Below are positions 1-8,817 of a stretch of 64,000 bases of DNA, piece by piece. Made by a program: the position numbers and the translations under genes. Source of the stretch: Cohnella laeviribosi DSM 21336 (GTDB lineage: Bacteria; Bacillota; Bacilli; Paenibacillales; Paenibacillaceae); NCBI RefSeq assembly GCF_000378425.1, contig NZ_KB899811.1, positions 148,133-212,132 of the forward strand, given 5' to 3'. The notes under the pieces were generated by a model, which worked only from the letters and a program-made list of their open reading frames with translations, was not told the DNA's origin and searched no databases. Positions within the stretch are counted from its first letter, which is position 1. Every line of letters starts with the position of its first letter.

Positions 1-246
1 AGTGCTGTTTTTGCGTCTTGTGCTGCCGAAGGCCGTCAGCTTCGCCTGCATGTCGAGCGCGCGGGCTCTTTTGAAAAATTCGATGTCCTTTCCGTTGCTT
101 CCCGGATTTCCGCCTTCAATATAATGAACGCCGAGCGCGTCGAGTTTGAGCGCGATTTTAAGCTTGTCTTCCGCTGTCAGGCTGATGCCTTCGCCTTGCG
201 TTCCGTCGCGTAGAGTCGTATCGAAAATGCTGATGGACGTGGACAT
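1..246 (-). CDS. cimA: citramalate synthase, N-terminal part (runs off the window)
   Basis: The first 82 codons are readable on the minus strand from an ATG at 246, with AAGGAGG about 10 bases upstream. The peptide has the HMGL-like TIM-barrel opening of the LeuA/CimA family: [13 protein letters not shown], then [20 protein letters not shown] and [17 protein letters not shown] carries the metal-binding Asp and catalytic Arg. The GTQGEG and GSTRRKN wording is typical of the long Bacillus-type citramalate synthase (acetyl-CoA plus pyruvate to citramalate, in isoleucine synthesis) rather than LeuA. The rest of the gene lies outside the window, so length and C-terminal regulatory domain cannot be judged. 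Confidence 0.85.
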   Translation of the reverse strand, partial: MSTSISIFDTTLRDGTQGEGISLTAEDKLKIALKLDALGVHYIEGGNPGSNGKDIEFFKRARALDMQAKLTAFGSTRRKNST

Positions 247-412
247 GAAAAACGGGATGCCTCCTTACAAACAGGTGAAACTATTATAGCACGGCTGGAC
301 TCAAATGTAGAGAGCGTTTGTCCCGGGTTCCGCTGCCGGGCTTCGTTGATCGGAAGCGGAGGCTGGAATTATAATGTAGTTACGAAGAAAAAAGACCGAA
401 GGAGGCGGTCGC

Positions 413-1684
413 GTGAGCGCAGCGAAGCGGAGAGTCATTTTGCACATCGATATGAACGCGTTCTACTGCTCGGTTCACGCGGCCGAGGACCCCGAGCGGT
501 ATGCCGGCAAGGCGACGGCCGTGGCCGGCAGCGTCGAGCTGCGCAAAGGCATCGTCGTCACCAGCTCGTACGAAGCGCGCGCCAGGGGAGTTAGAACCGG
601 CATGACGGTGCGGCAAGCGCAGCGGGTCTGTCCGGAACTGATCCTGATCGCTCCCGACTTCGACTTGTACCGCAAATATTCGCGGGGATTTCTGCGTATC
701 GCGGGCAGCTACACGCCGCTTGTCGAGGCGGTCTCCATCGACGAATGCTATCTCGACATTACGGGCAGCGGCCAGTTCGGCACGCCGCTGCAGATTGCCG
801 AAGCCATTCAGCGGCGGGTCAGGGAGGAGCTGTCCCTGCCTTGCTCGATCGGCATCGCGCCGAACAAGCTGCTGGCGAAGATGGCTTCGGATATGCGCAA
901 GCCGAATGCGATCACCGTGCTCCGCAGGCGCGAGGTGCCCGCGCTGCTCTGGGATAAGCCTTGCCAAACATTGTTTGGAATCGGCCGGAAAACGGCGGCC
1001 AAACTAGAACGGATGAATATCCGCACGATCGGCCAGCTTGCCGCGGCCGACGCAGCGCTGCTGAAGGAGAAATTCGGCGTTTACGGCGAATGGATGAAGC
1101 GGGCGGCGCACGGGATCGACGATTCGCCGGTCGAGCCGATCCGGGAAGCGGCCAAGTCCATCGGCCATACGACAACCCTTCCTGCGGATTTGACCCGGCG
1201 GGACGACTGGCGCAGGGTGCTGCTGAATTTGGCGGATCAGACGACCCGAAGGCTTCGCCGCCAATCGATGCTGTGCTCGACCGTCCAAATCGTCATTCGC
1301 GATCCGGAGATGAGAACCATTACGCGGGCATCCACGCTGCAAGCGCCCATCGACTCGCTGGACGACGTGTACCGCGAAGCCTGCAGGCTGATGGATCGGC
1401 ATTGGAAAGAGGGACAGCCGGTTCGCCTGCTCGGCATCACGCTTCAAGGGCTGTCTCCCAAGAAAGACACGCCGGTACAGCTCGACCTGTTCCATTACCG
1501 GGAAGCCCCGCGCAAGGAGCAATTGTACTCGGTCATGGACCGGCTTCGGGACAAATACGGGGAGGATGCGGTGCTCACCGCAGGCATGCTGACGGACGAT
1601 CCTTCCGCGCTGATCCGGAACCGGAAAGTCAGGGGAACGTCGCTGCAAACCGATTTTTTGCGCGAACGGGATTTCTTCGAGTAA
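413..1684 (+). CDS. dinB: DNA polymerase IV (Y family)
   Basis: Translesion DNA polymerase of 423 residues. The GTG start is set by GGAGG nine bases upstream. The palm carries the metal-binding D13 in HIDMNAFY and D110-E111 in SIDECYLD; Y18 sits at the steric-gate position that excludes ribonucleotides. Helix-hairpin-helix text (FGIGRKTAAKLERMNIRTIGQLA) follows near residues 190-215, then the little-finger domain. A clamp-binding QLDLF lies at about 356-360. The length is normal for Gram-positive DinB. It stands alone between cimA (divergent) and ferredoxin; I see no LexA-type site upstream. Confidence 0.96.
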   Translation: MSAAKRRVILHIDMNAFYCSVHAAEDPERYAGKATAVAGSVELRKGIVVTSSYEARARGVRTGMTVRQAQRVCPELILIAPDFDLYRKYSRGFLRIAGSYTPLVEAVSIDECYLDITGSGQFGTPLQIAEAIQRRVREELSLPCSIGIAPNKLLAKMASDMRKPNAITVLRRREVPALLWDKPCQTLFGIGRKTAAKLERMNIRTIGQLAAADAALLKEKFGVYGEWMKRAAHGIDDSPVEPIREAAKSIGHTTTLPADLTRRDDWRRVLLNLADQTTRRLRRQSMLCSTVQIVIRDPEMRTITRASTLQAPIDSLDDVYREACRLMDRHWKEGQPVRLLGITLQGLSPKKDTPVQLDLFHYREAPRKEQLYSVMDRLRDKYGEDAVLTAGMLTDDPSALIRNRKVRGTSLQTDFLRERDFFE

Positions 1685-1719
1685 GAGGTTTTATAAGGAA
1701 ATGTGATGAATGCCATTGA

Positions 1720-2040
<321 letters not shown>

Positions 2041-2052
2041 CGATGCATCCCG

Positions 2053-2091
2053 ACTCCCTTGGGGCTATAGAGAGCCCGGGGGAGTTTTTTT
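2053..2091 (+). terminator. rho-independent terminator after ferredoxin
   Basis: A GC-rich hairpin (arms ACTCCC..GGGGCT and AGCCCGGGGGAGT, loop ATAGAG) is followed by seven T. It begins 13 bases after the ferredoxin stop. Confidence 0.85.
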
Positions 2092-2177
2092 GCGCCGCCG
2101 GCGATCCGCCGCATCTGAAATTCCGGGCGCGCCTATCCGATATAAACGGGAAAGGAACCTCGGAGAGGAGATTCCGG

Positions 2178-3653
2178 ATGCGCAAAGACGACCGGCTGGA
2201 AGAGCAGATCCGGCAGTTTTACGAGCATGTGCCGGACGTGGCCGATTCCCTGCCGCTTAAGGATTATTTGCTCAAACACGAAAACAATCAGATGGCCTGG
2301 TATTTGCTTGGCAAGCAGTATGCGGCCAGAGGCGAGGAAGCGAAAGCGAATTACTGCTTCGGCCAGGCCGGGCCCGTGTATGAAGCGTTCGAAGCGAAGG
2401 CCAATCCGCTGAGCGGCGGCGGTTTTCCGGCGTCCGCCCCCCGAGACGGAGGGAAAAAACGCGGTTTGGCGATCGCGGCCGCGCTGCTGGCGATCGCGGT
2501 GTCCGTCGTGCTGCCCGTCCGTCAAGCCGTAGCACCTACGGACGCTGCGCCGGGGATGCGGCAGGCGGCGGACGATACGGGCGCCATGGAGGAGCCGGGG
2601 CCGCCCTTGAAGCCGGTTTATTCCGCTCCTCCTGCGGCCGCAACCGGCTCCGCGGCAGACGGGCTGGCGCTTGTGGCCGGAGCGGACGATCCGGCCACGG
2701 ACGGCATGAAGACGCTCGGCGGATTGCTGACCAAGCGGACGAGCGGCTCCGAATCGTGGCTCGTTCAGGCCCCGAAGCTGGGGAAATGGACCGATTGGGT
2801 CGGCAGCGGCCGCCCTCTGGCCAAAGTTGCGCTCGACCGTCCGGATGCGGCGGCGGCGATCGACTGGTTCGATCCGAAATGGTGTCCCTGCGGCACGTCG
2901 AAGGACGCGTCGGAGCTATGGCGATCGGTCGCGGAGTGGAAACCGCCGCAGGAAGGAAAGCTGCTGCTGCGCTCGGCCATGATCCGGTACCGGGAGCGGA
3001 CGGGAAGCTGGCCGAAGTCCCCGGACGAGCTGGCAGGCGCCTACCCCGCGAATACGACGGCGGGATGGTCGGAGGAGATGACCGTTTGGTTTAACGAACT
3101 GCAGGCGGAGCTGGAGAAAGGGAAGGCGGAGACGGTCGGCTGGCCGCGCGCCGGCGGGACGGCGGGCGAGAGCGGAGGCGTCCCGGCCGGCTCGTTCGCG
3201 CCCATGACCGAGCATCCGCTCGAAATTATCGTCGACAAGAAAAACCACCGGCTCGCGGTCGTCAGCGGGAATGTGCTGCTGCGCAATTATCCGGTGGGAC
3301 TTGGCGGAGACAAGACGCCCGAGGGAACGTTCCGGATTACGGAGAAGGTGCGCAATCCGAACGGCCGGTCCGACGGGGCGTTCGGCAGCCGGGGGATGAC
3401 GCTGTCGGATACGCTGTATGCGATCCACGGCACGGACGAACCGGACAGCATCGGCCAGGACCGTTCGCAGGGCTGCGTGCGCATGGCGAAGGAGGACTTG
3501 GAGGAGCTGTACGATCTGGTTCCGCTCGGCACGAAGGTCACCATTGTAAAAGAGGGTCTGCCCGCGGACCTGCGCATTCCCGAGAAGCGGTTCCGGCTAA
3601 AGCCGGCGCAGGACGAGACAAACCCTAAGAAAACGTATGAATGGCTGGGCTGA
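2178..3653 (+). CDS. membrane-anchored L,D-transpeptidase (YkuD domain)
   Basis: A 491-residue cell-wall cross-linking enzyme. The ATG at 2178 follows GGAGAGGAG; an upstream in-frame extension to 2043 runs through the ferredoxin terminator and is rejected. Residues 1-90 form a cytoplasmic helical segment resembling a tetratricopeptide unit. One membrane helix spans about 96-114, then a long Pro/Ala/Gly-rich linker leads to the YkuD domain at about 360-450. The active site is HGTDEPDSIG...SQGCVRM, with H417 and C433. The catalytic domain therefore faces the wall, while the N-terminal segment is inside. Function (3-3 cross-links or spore peptidoglycan work) is inferred from the family. Confidence 0.85.
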   Translation: MRKDDRLEEQIRQFYEHVPDVADSLPLKDYLLKHENNQMAWYLLGKQYAARGEEAKANYCFGQAGPVYEAFEAKANPLSGGGFPASAPRDGGKKRGLAIAAALLAIAVSVVLPVRQAVAPTDAAPGMRQAADDTGAMEEPGPPLKPVYSAPPAAATGSAADGLALVAGADDPATDGMKTLGGLLTKRTSGSESWLVQAPKLGKWTDWVGSGRPLAKVALDRPDAAAAIDWFDPKWCPCGTSKDASELWRSVAEWKPPQEGKLLLRSAMIRYRERTGSWPKSPDELAGAYPANTTAGWSEEMTVWFNELQAELEKGKAETVGWPRAGGTAGESGGVPAGSFAPMTEHPLEIIVDKKNHRLAVVSGNVLLRNYPVGLGGDKTPEGTFRITEKVRNPNGRSDGAFGSRGMTLSDTLYAIHGTDEPDSIGQDRSQGCVRMAKEDLEELYDLVPLGTKVTIVKEGLPADLRIPEKRFRLKPAQDETNPKKTYEWLG

Positions 3654-3677
3654 CCGGCCAGGCTTGCCGCCCGGGCG

Positions 3678-3821
3678 TCAAACATTCAGAATGAGCAGCG
3701 TACCGACAACGACGACGATGGCGGCAAAGGCGGCGCCGATCCAGATCAGCGCCTTCTTGTTCACCTCTTCCTTCTGCTTTGCCCTGGGCAAGGCGGAGGG
3801 TTTCTTTTTTGGTGCGCTCAT
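3678..3821 (-). CDS. small single-span membrane protein
   Basis: A 47-residue protein with a very basic N-terminus (MSAPKKKPSALPRAKQKEE) and one C-terminal membrane helix (about residues 24-46, WIGAAFAAIVVVVGTLLIL). The ATG at 3821 follows GAAAGG; a longer reading frame to 4004 has no ribosome site. It is convergent with the L,D-transpeptidase gene and divergent from pyrD. The layout resembles small tail-anchored membrane proteins of Paenibacillus; function unknown. Confidence 0.65.
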   Translation of the reverse strand: MSAPKKKPSALPRAKQKEEVNKKALIWIGAAFAAIVVVVGTLLILNV

Positions 3822-4070
3822 GGCAATCAGACCTTTCATCGCTATGGAGAATATGGCTTGTGCCTTTATTGTAAACGGTTGCCCGGCAAAACGCCAGATG
3901 CTCGCCGGCCGTTGGCGCTTAAGCCGGATAAAGCTCCCTTTTCTTTTAGCGAAGAAAAGGCTAAACTGGTACCCGAAGGTTTTATTTTTGCAAAGCGGCG
4001 CCACATTCCGGGGCGGGGAAGCGCTCCGTTACCCGGAGGCGATTCGGAGTTTTCGCATCGAGAAGAAAGG

Positions 4071-5177
4071 ATGTCGGACGGTTTGCTGTACAAGTTGGTT
4101 AAACCATGGCTATTCCGCATGGACGCCGAGCTGGCGCATCATTTGGTGGTGGACGGGTTGGGAACGGTAGGCGGCGTGTCCGGGGCGACGTCGATGCTGT
4201 CGGCCGTCTGGGGAGTAAAGGCGCCCGAGGAGCTCGCCGTCGATCTGTTCGGGCTGCGTTTCGCCCATCCTGTCGGACTGGCGGCGGGGCTCGACAAGAA
4301 TGCGAAAGCGGTGCCAGGCTTCTCCAGCATCGGTCTTTCGTTCATGGAGGTCGGCACGGTCACGCCCAAAGGCCAGCCCGGCAACGAGCTGCCGCGGCTG
4401 TTTCGGCTGCCTTCGGACGAAGCGCTGATTAACCGGATGGGCTTTAACAACGAAGGGGCGGAAGCGATGGCGGCGCGCCTTGCGCGGCTCGGCCGCAGAC
4501 GGATTCCGCTCGCGATCAATATCGGCAAAAACAAAACGACGCCCAACGAAAAGGCGGCGGAAGATTACCGGGAATGTTTGCGGAGGCTTTATCCTTACGG
4601 GGACTTTTTCGTCGTCAATATCAGTTCGCCGAATACGCCGGATTTGCGCTTGCTGCAGCACGGCGACGAGCTGCGGGGGCTGCTGGACGCGGTGCGCGAC
4701 GAGATGCGGCGGCAGGCGCAGCGGACGGGCGGAACGCCGAAGCCGATTCTCGTCAAGATCGCTCCCGACAACAGCGAGGAACAGCTCGCTTACATGGCGG
4801 AGGCGATCCGGATCAGCGGGATGTCCGGCATCATTGCGACGAACACGACGATCGCACGGGACGGCCTGACCCATCCGAACGCCGCCGAAACGGGGGGGCT
4901 GAGCGGACGGCCGCTGACGAAGCGTTCGACGGAAGTGATCCGTACGCTGTACAAATTGACAGGGGGAGAATTGCCGATTATCGGATCGGGAGGCATATTC
5001 ACGGCGCAGGATGCCTACGACAAAATCCGGGCCGGAGCGAGCCTCGTGGAAGTCTACACAGCCATGATCTATAAGGGCCCCGGCGTTGTCGGCGAGATTG
5101 TCCGGGGGCTGCGGGAGCTGCTTCGCAAGGACGGATTCGGCCGCATTACGGAAGCGGTCGGAGCCGATTTTCGGTGA
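4071..5177 (+). CDS. pyrD: dihydroorotate dehydrogenase, quinone type (class 2)
   Basis: Oxidises dihydroorotate to orotate in pyrimidine synthesis, passing electrons to quinone at the membrane. About 368 residues. FMN and substrate motifs: AAGLDKNAKA, INRMGFNNEG, NISSPNTPDLR, VKIAPD, TNTT, GGLSGRPL and IGSGGI. The SSPNT motif has the class 2 catalytic Ser rather than the class 1 Cys. The N-terminal helical LYKLVKPWLFRMDAELAHH is the membrane-binding lobe. The start is uncertain: ATG 4071 abuts AGAAAGG, while TTG 4083 would give the family-typical MLYK opening with spacing about 12. It is not in a pyr operon here; relQ follows 21 bases downstream. Confidence 0.93.
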   Translation: MSDGLLYKLVKPWLFRMDAELAHHLVVDGLGTVGGVSGATSMLSAVWGVKAPEELAVDLFGLRFAHPVGLAAGLDKNAKAVPGFSSIGLSFMEVGTVTPKGQPGNELPRLFRLPSDEALINRMGFNNEGAEAMAARLARLGRRRIPLAINIGKNKTTPNEKAAEDYRECLRRLYPYGDFFVVNISSPNTPDLRLLQHGDELRGLLDAVRDEMRRQAQRTGGTPKPILVKIAPDNSEEQLAYMAEAIRISGMSGIIATNTTIARDGLTHPNAAETGGLSGRPLTKRSTEVIRTLYKLTGGELPIIGSGGIFTAQDAYDKIRAGASLVEVYTAMIYKGPGVVGEIVRGLRELLRKDGFGRITEAVGADFR

Positions 5178-5198
5178 AGCGGCCGGAAAGGAGTCAGC

Positions 5199-6002
5199 AT
5201 GGACGGCAGGGATTGGAACAAATTTTTGCTGCCTTATCAGCAAGCGGTTGAGGAATTGAAGGTTAAGCTGAAGACGCTGCGCACCGAGCTGAAGGCGAGA
5301 GAAGAATACGCGCCTATCGAATTCGTGACGGGCAGAGTCAAACGGATTTCCAGCATCCTTGAAAAGGCCAAACGACTCTCCGTCCCTCTGGATCAGATCG
5401 AAACGGGGATCGAGGATATCGCGGGCATCCGGATCATGTGCCAGTTTGTTGAGGATATCAAGACGGTTGCCGAAATGATCCGCAAACGCGAGGATCTGAC
5501 GATCCTTTACGAGAAAGATTACATCAGCAACCCGAAGCCGAGCGGTTACCGAAGCTACCATATCATCGTCCGGTATCCGGTTCAAACGTCCCTCGGCTCG
5601 CTTCCGGTTCTGGCGGAAATCCAGATCCGGACGCTGGCGATGAATTTCTGGGCGACGATCGAGCATTCGCTGAACTACAAGTATCGCGAACAGCTGCCCG
5701 AAGAAGTGCGGGAGCGGCTGTACAAAGCGGCGGAGGCCGCTTTCCAGCTCGATAACGAGATGTCCAGCATCCGCCAGGAAATTGTCGATGCGCAGCAGGG
5801 CTTCGAAGAAAAATCGGGCATTGTGCGCAAGGTGCTGAACGATATTCAGAATTTGTATTTCTACCGCCGCGTGCGGGAAGCGGCCCAGTTTCAGCTTCGT
5901 TTCAACGAGCTGTGGGAGCAGGAGGACATCTGGGGAATTACGGAGCTTTCCGCGGAAATTCAGGAGGCGCTCATACGCGCGGGAAAGAGCCCGGATTCCT
6001 GA
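5199..6002 (+). CDS. relQ: small alarmone synthetase, GTP pyrophosphokinase
   Basis: A 267-residue RelA/SpoT synthetase-only protein like Bacillus YjbM (SAS1). It transfers pyrophosphate from ATP to GTP or GDP to make (p)ppGpp. The synthetase core covers residues about 40-190: VTGRVKRISSILEK, then DIAGIRIMCQF, KPSGYRSYHIIV, and EIQIRTLAMNFWATIEH near 150. The C-terminal helices mediate tetramer formation in the family. There is no hydrolase or regulatory domain, and the length is normal. It probably shares the pyrD transcript (21-base gap, AAAGGAG site) and ends at a strong terminator. Confidence 0.93.
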   Translation: MDGRDWNKFLLPYQQAVEELKVKLKTLRTELKAREEYAPIEFVTGRVKRISSILEKAKRLSVPLDQIETGIEDIAGIRIMCQFVEDIKTVAEMIRKREDLTILYEKDYISNPKPSGYRSYHIIVRYPVQTSLGSLPVLAEIQIRTLAMNFWATIEHSLNYKYREQLPEEVRERLYKAAEAAFQLDNEMSSIRQEIVDAQQGFEEKSGIVRKVLNDIQNLYFYRRVREAAQFQLRFNELWEQEDIWGITELSAEIQEALIRAGKSPDS

Positions 6003-6021
6003 CGGGAGCTGCGAAATTTCG

Positions 6022-6062
6022 CAAGGGACATCCGTTTTTCACAGACGGAAATGTCCCTTTTT
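6022..6062 (+). terminator. rho-independent terminator after relQ
   Basis: The hairpin arms AAGGGACATCCGT and ACGGAAATGTCCC are followed by five T. It closes the pyrD-relQ unit. Confidence 0.85.
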
Positions 6063-6183
6063 ATGTTTTCGCGAATTTCGCGCGGCGAAACTTTTGGAAA
6101 AGGCCGCAGGGTGGACAAGTCGTCTTTCCTCCCGTACAGTATACGTTAGCAAGGCGAAGGCCAGGAAGAAAGAAGTGCAAACG

Positions 6184-7053
6184 ATGAAAAAGTCGATCCG
6201 ATTGGATAAAATGCTGGGCAACCTCGGTTATGGAACGCGGAGCGAAATCAAGCAGCTTGTACGCCTAGGCAAGGTGACGGTCAACGGTTCCGCCGTCAAA
6301 GACCCCGGCATGAAGCTCGATCCCCATCTGGATCGGGTGGCGCTGGACGGCGAACCGGTCGCCTATCGCGAAGAGGTATACGTGATGATGCACAAGCCGG
6401 CGGGCCTTGTTTCCGCGACGGAAGACCGGCGCGACCGGACCGTCGTCGACTTGCTGCCGGACGAGCTTGGCGTGCTGTCGCCGTTTCCCGTCGGGCGGCT
6501 CGACAAGGATACCGAGGGGCTGCTTCTGCTCACCAACGACGGCAAGCTGGCGCACGAATTGCTGGCTCCGCGGAGGCATGTGCCGAAGACGTACCGGGCG
6601 CTCGTCGAAGGCGAGGCGGGAGAAGAGGACGCGGCGGCTTTCCGGGCCGGCGTGGCGCTGGACGACGGCTACGTCACCCTGCCCGCGCATCTGCGCGTCC
6701 TGCATGTCGCAAAGCCCGGAGAAGCCCCCGCGGACCGGGAAATGGCCGAGGCGATCGAAAGAATGCGCGCTACGCCGGCGCTGCGGCGAGACGAGCTCGA
6801 GCGCGCGCAGCGGGACCGGTCCCCGCTGAGCTGGATCGAGCTGACGATTCACGAAGGCAAATACCATCAGGTAAAGCGGATGTTCGCAGCCGTCGGCAAG
6901 CGGGTCCTGTATTTGCGCCGGGTGGCGATGGGACCGCTCGAGCTCGATCCCGCTCTTGGGCCCGGGGAGTGGCGCGAGCTGACGGAAGCCGAAATCGAGG
7001 CATTGCGGAACTATCGCAAGGAGAAGCGGGCGGCGGACGGATTCGTCGGATAA
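6184..7053 (+). CDS. rRNA pseudouridine synthase, RsuA/RluB family
   Basis: A 289-residue enzyme that isomerises a uridine in rRNA. An S4 RNA-binding domain (residues 1-60, IRLDKMLGNLGYGTRSEIKQ) is followed by the RsuA-type catalytic domain with VGRLDKDTEGLLLLTNDG; D107 is the nucleophile. The C-terminal KYHQVKRMFAAVGKRVLYLRR matches the family. Compared with compact RsuA, a charged insertion sits near residues 180-215 before SWIELTIHEGKYHQ. It could modify 16S (RsuA) or 23S (RluB/E) rRNA; the sequence does not decide. The ATG at 6184 is preferred over 6094, which starts just past the previous terminator. Confidence 0.88.
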   Translation: MKKSIRLDKMLGNLGYGTRSEIKQLVRLGKVTVNGSAVKDPGMKLDPHLDRVALDGEPVAYREEVYVMMHKPAGLVSATEDRRDRTVVDLLPDELGVLSPFPVGRLDKDTEGLLLLTNDGKLAHELLAPRRHVPKTYRALVEGEAGEEDAAAFRAGVALDDGYVTLPAHLRVLHVAKPGEAPADREMAEAIERMRATPALRRDELERAQRDRSPLSWIELTIHEGKYHQVKRMFAAVGKRVLYLRRVAMGPLELDPALGPGEWRELTEAEIEALRNYRKEKRAADGFVG

Positions 7054-7093
7054 CCCCCGTCGGAGTTGTTCACGGAAAGGCGTGTTTGGATCT

Positions 7094-7396
7094 ATGGCAT
7101 TCGGTATCAAACGCGAAGAGTTGCAACAATGGAAAGAGCGGGTGGCCAGCGGGGAAATCGCGTTTCTTACCCATTATTGGCACGAACCGCGCTGGCCCGG
7201 CGTCCGCACCGTGACGAAGGTGGGCTGCTCGGACGTAAAACGGCTCGCGGCGTGGTGCGCCGAGAACGGGCTGGACCCGGCTTACATTCACCGACGGGAG
7301 CCATTCCCCCATTTCGATCTGATCGGTCCGAAGCAAAAGGAAATCTTGATCCGGGAACGGCTATGGGATCAGCTTCGCAAGTTCGGCATCGGCTAA
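7094..7396 (+). CDS. yneQ: YneQ-like conserved small protein
   Basis: A 100-residue soluble protein with MAFGIKREELQQWK, GEIAFLTHYWHEPRWPG, VTKVGCSDVKRLAAWC and FPHFDLIGPKQKEIL. This wording is like Bacillus subtilis YneQ, from memory of that family; function is unknown. Conserved His, Trp and Cys residues (THYWHEPRWPG, KVGC, FPHFD) suggest a ligand or metal site, but this is inference. The ATG at 7094 has GGAAAGG 13 bases upstream; GTG 7082 is too close to it. It follows the pseudouridine synthase by 41 bases and is probably cotranscribed. Confidence 0.7.
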   Translation: MAFGIKREELQQWKERVASGEIAFLTHYWHEPRWPGVRTVTKVGCSDVKRLAAWCAENGLDPAYIHRREPFPHFDLIGPKQKEILIRERLWDQLRKFGIG

Positions 7397-7425
7397 CCGC
7401 AGGCCGCCGAATTCCCGATCCGCCA

Positions 7426-8286
7426 TCATCCGCCGGCTTTGCCCGACAGCGTTCTTTGGATGATCGCTTCGAACCAGCGCCAGGGCAGCGCCGCTTTGCC
7501 GAAAAGCGTCAGCTTCGTTCCGCGGCCGACCGCGTAGCGGAGGCGCGGCGCCCGGCATTCGGCCAATCTGGCGACAAGCTCCGCGACCTCCCGAGGGTCC
7601 TTCGACGTCGCGGCCGCGCGCCGCGAATATTCGAGCACCGCCTCCAGCGTCTTGCGATACGGGGAGTCGGGACGGCTGCGGATGCCGGAGAATCCTTTGT
7701 CCCAGATGGCGGTGCGGTACGCTCCCGGCTCCACGAGAACGACGCGGATGCCGTGCGGGGCCAGTTCGTGGCGCAGGCTTTCGCTGAAGCCCTCTACAGC
7801 GAACTTGGAGGCGGCGTAAGCGCCGTAACCCGGAAAAGCGATCCGGCCGCTGACGCTGCTCAGTTGAATAATCGTGCCGCCGCCTTGTTTGCGCATCAGC
7901 GGAATCGCGGCGCGGCTCATGGCGACAACGCCGAAAAAGTTCGTTTCCATCTGCGCGCGCCAGTCGTCCATCGGCACTTCTTCCGCGAATCCGCCCACGG
8001 CGAAGCCGGCATTGTTCACGAGGACGTCGAGACGCCCGTATCGCCGCGCCGCATGCGCCATTGCGGCTTCGATCGATTCGGCATCCGTCACGTCGAGCCG
8101 TACCGGATCAAGCCGCGATGCGACGCCGGCCCGTTCCGCTTCCCGAAGCAGTTCATCCCCCCTTCCGAGGTCCCGCATTGCGGCCATCACCCGATAACCC
8201 CTCAGCGCCAGCGCGATCGAAATCCGCAAGCCGAAGCCGCTGGAAGCTCCCGTAACGAGCGCCGTTTTGTCCGCCATTGCCATCAT
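7426..8286 (-). CDS. short-chain dehydrogenase/reductase
   Basis: A 286-residue classical SDR, NAD(P)-dependent oxidoreductase of unknown substrate. Cofactor motif TGASSGFG near residue 13, NNAG near 90, catalytic Ser in QLSSVSG and YAASK (Tyr, Lys) near 160. The Arg in AAMRDL after the second beta strand hints at NADP. The start is one of two adjacent ATG codons (8286, 8283), both served by AAAGGAG; further upstream extension has no ribosome site. The C-terminal extension after residue 250 (GRGTKLTLFGKAALPWRWFE) is seen in SDRs acting on lipophilic substrates. Confidence 0.85.
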   Translation of the reverse strand: MMAMADKTALVTGASSGFGLRISIALALRGYRVMAAMRDLGRGDELLREAERAGVASRLDPVRLDVTDAESIEAAMAHAARRYGRLDVLVNNAGFAVGGFAEEVPMDDWRAQMETNFFGVVAMSRAAIPLMRKQGGGTIIQLSSVSGRIAFPGYGAYAASKFAVEGFSESLRHELAPHGIRVVLVEPGAYRTAIWDKGFSGIRSRPDSPYRKTLEAVLEYSRRAAATSKDPREVAELVARLAECRAPRLRYAVGRGTKLTLFGKAALPWRWFEAIIQRTLSGKAGG

Positions 8287-8397
8287 CCGTCTCCTTTTTT
8301 GCCTCTGTTCGTTGTCGGTCATTACCGTTTTCGTCAGCCGGCGGCGGTATTCCTTCCCGCAGCAAATCGTCCGGAACGCCAATTGCGTCCGGGAACG

Positions 8398-8442
8398 AAA
8401 AAAATAAAGCCCTTCGGCTTCCCGTAAGGAAGCGAAAGGGCT
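8398..8442 (-). terminator. rho-independent terminator after yjcZ-like gene
   Basis: The hairpin at 8408-8442 (arms AGCCCTTTCGCTTCC and GGAAGCCGAAGGGCT on the minus strand) is followed on that strand by TTTATTTTTTT. It lies 100 bases downstream of the micro-gene at 8543-8635. Confidence 0.8.
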
Positions 8443-8542
8443 GAACGGCTTGCTTTCTTGTTAGGCTCGATTGCGTCCCCCTGAAGGAGCTGGCGCCGGT
8501 TCAGACCGATTCGCCCCGGTTCCGGAAACGGCGGGCCGGCGG

Positions 8543-8635
8543 TCAGTAGCCGGCTTTCAGGATGATGACGAGCAGGATGAACAGGACCAGAACGAAGGCT
8601 GCCGATGCATAGTAGCTGCCGATAACACCGGACAT
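8543..8635 (-). CDS. YjcZ-family sporulation micro-protein
   Basis: A 30-residue single-helix protein. The N-terminus MSGVIGSYYASAAFVLVLF leads into a hydrophobic FILLVIIL stretch and ends KAGY. This is the pattern of the YjcZ/sporulation small-protein family of Bacillaceae. AAGGAGGA lies seven bases before the ATG at 8635; a second ATG at 8641 is too close to the ribosome site. A terminator follows. Role in the spore is inferred from the family only. Confidence 0.75.
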   Translation of the reverse strand: MSGVIGSYYASAAFVLVLFILLVIILKAGY

Positions 8636-8817
8636 GCGCATTCCTCCTTCTGATGAGCTGTAGACGGCCGAAGCGGGGGTTCGGCGCGGACGAACGCTCC
8701 CGCCGTTGGCCTACTCTATCCTATGAAGGAAGCGGAAAGCCGAATTGGACATTTGCCCCGGGGCAAACGACTTTGGGCATTCGCGGAAAAAAAGCGGATG
8801 CCGCAGCACGCCGGCCG

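Noticed and set aside
4110..5666. 518-codon minus-strand frame
   Set aside because: Antisense to pyrD and relQ; Arg/His-rich shadow text with no family features.
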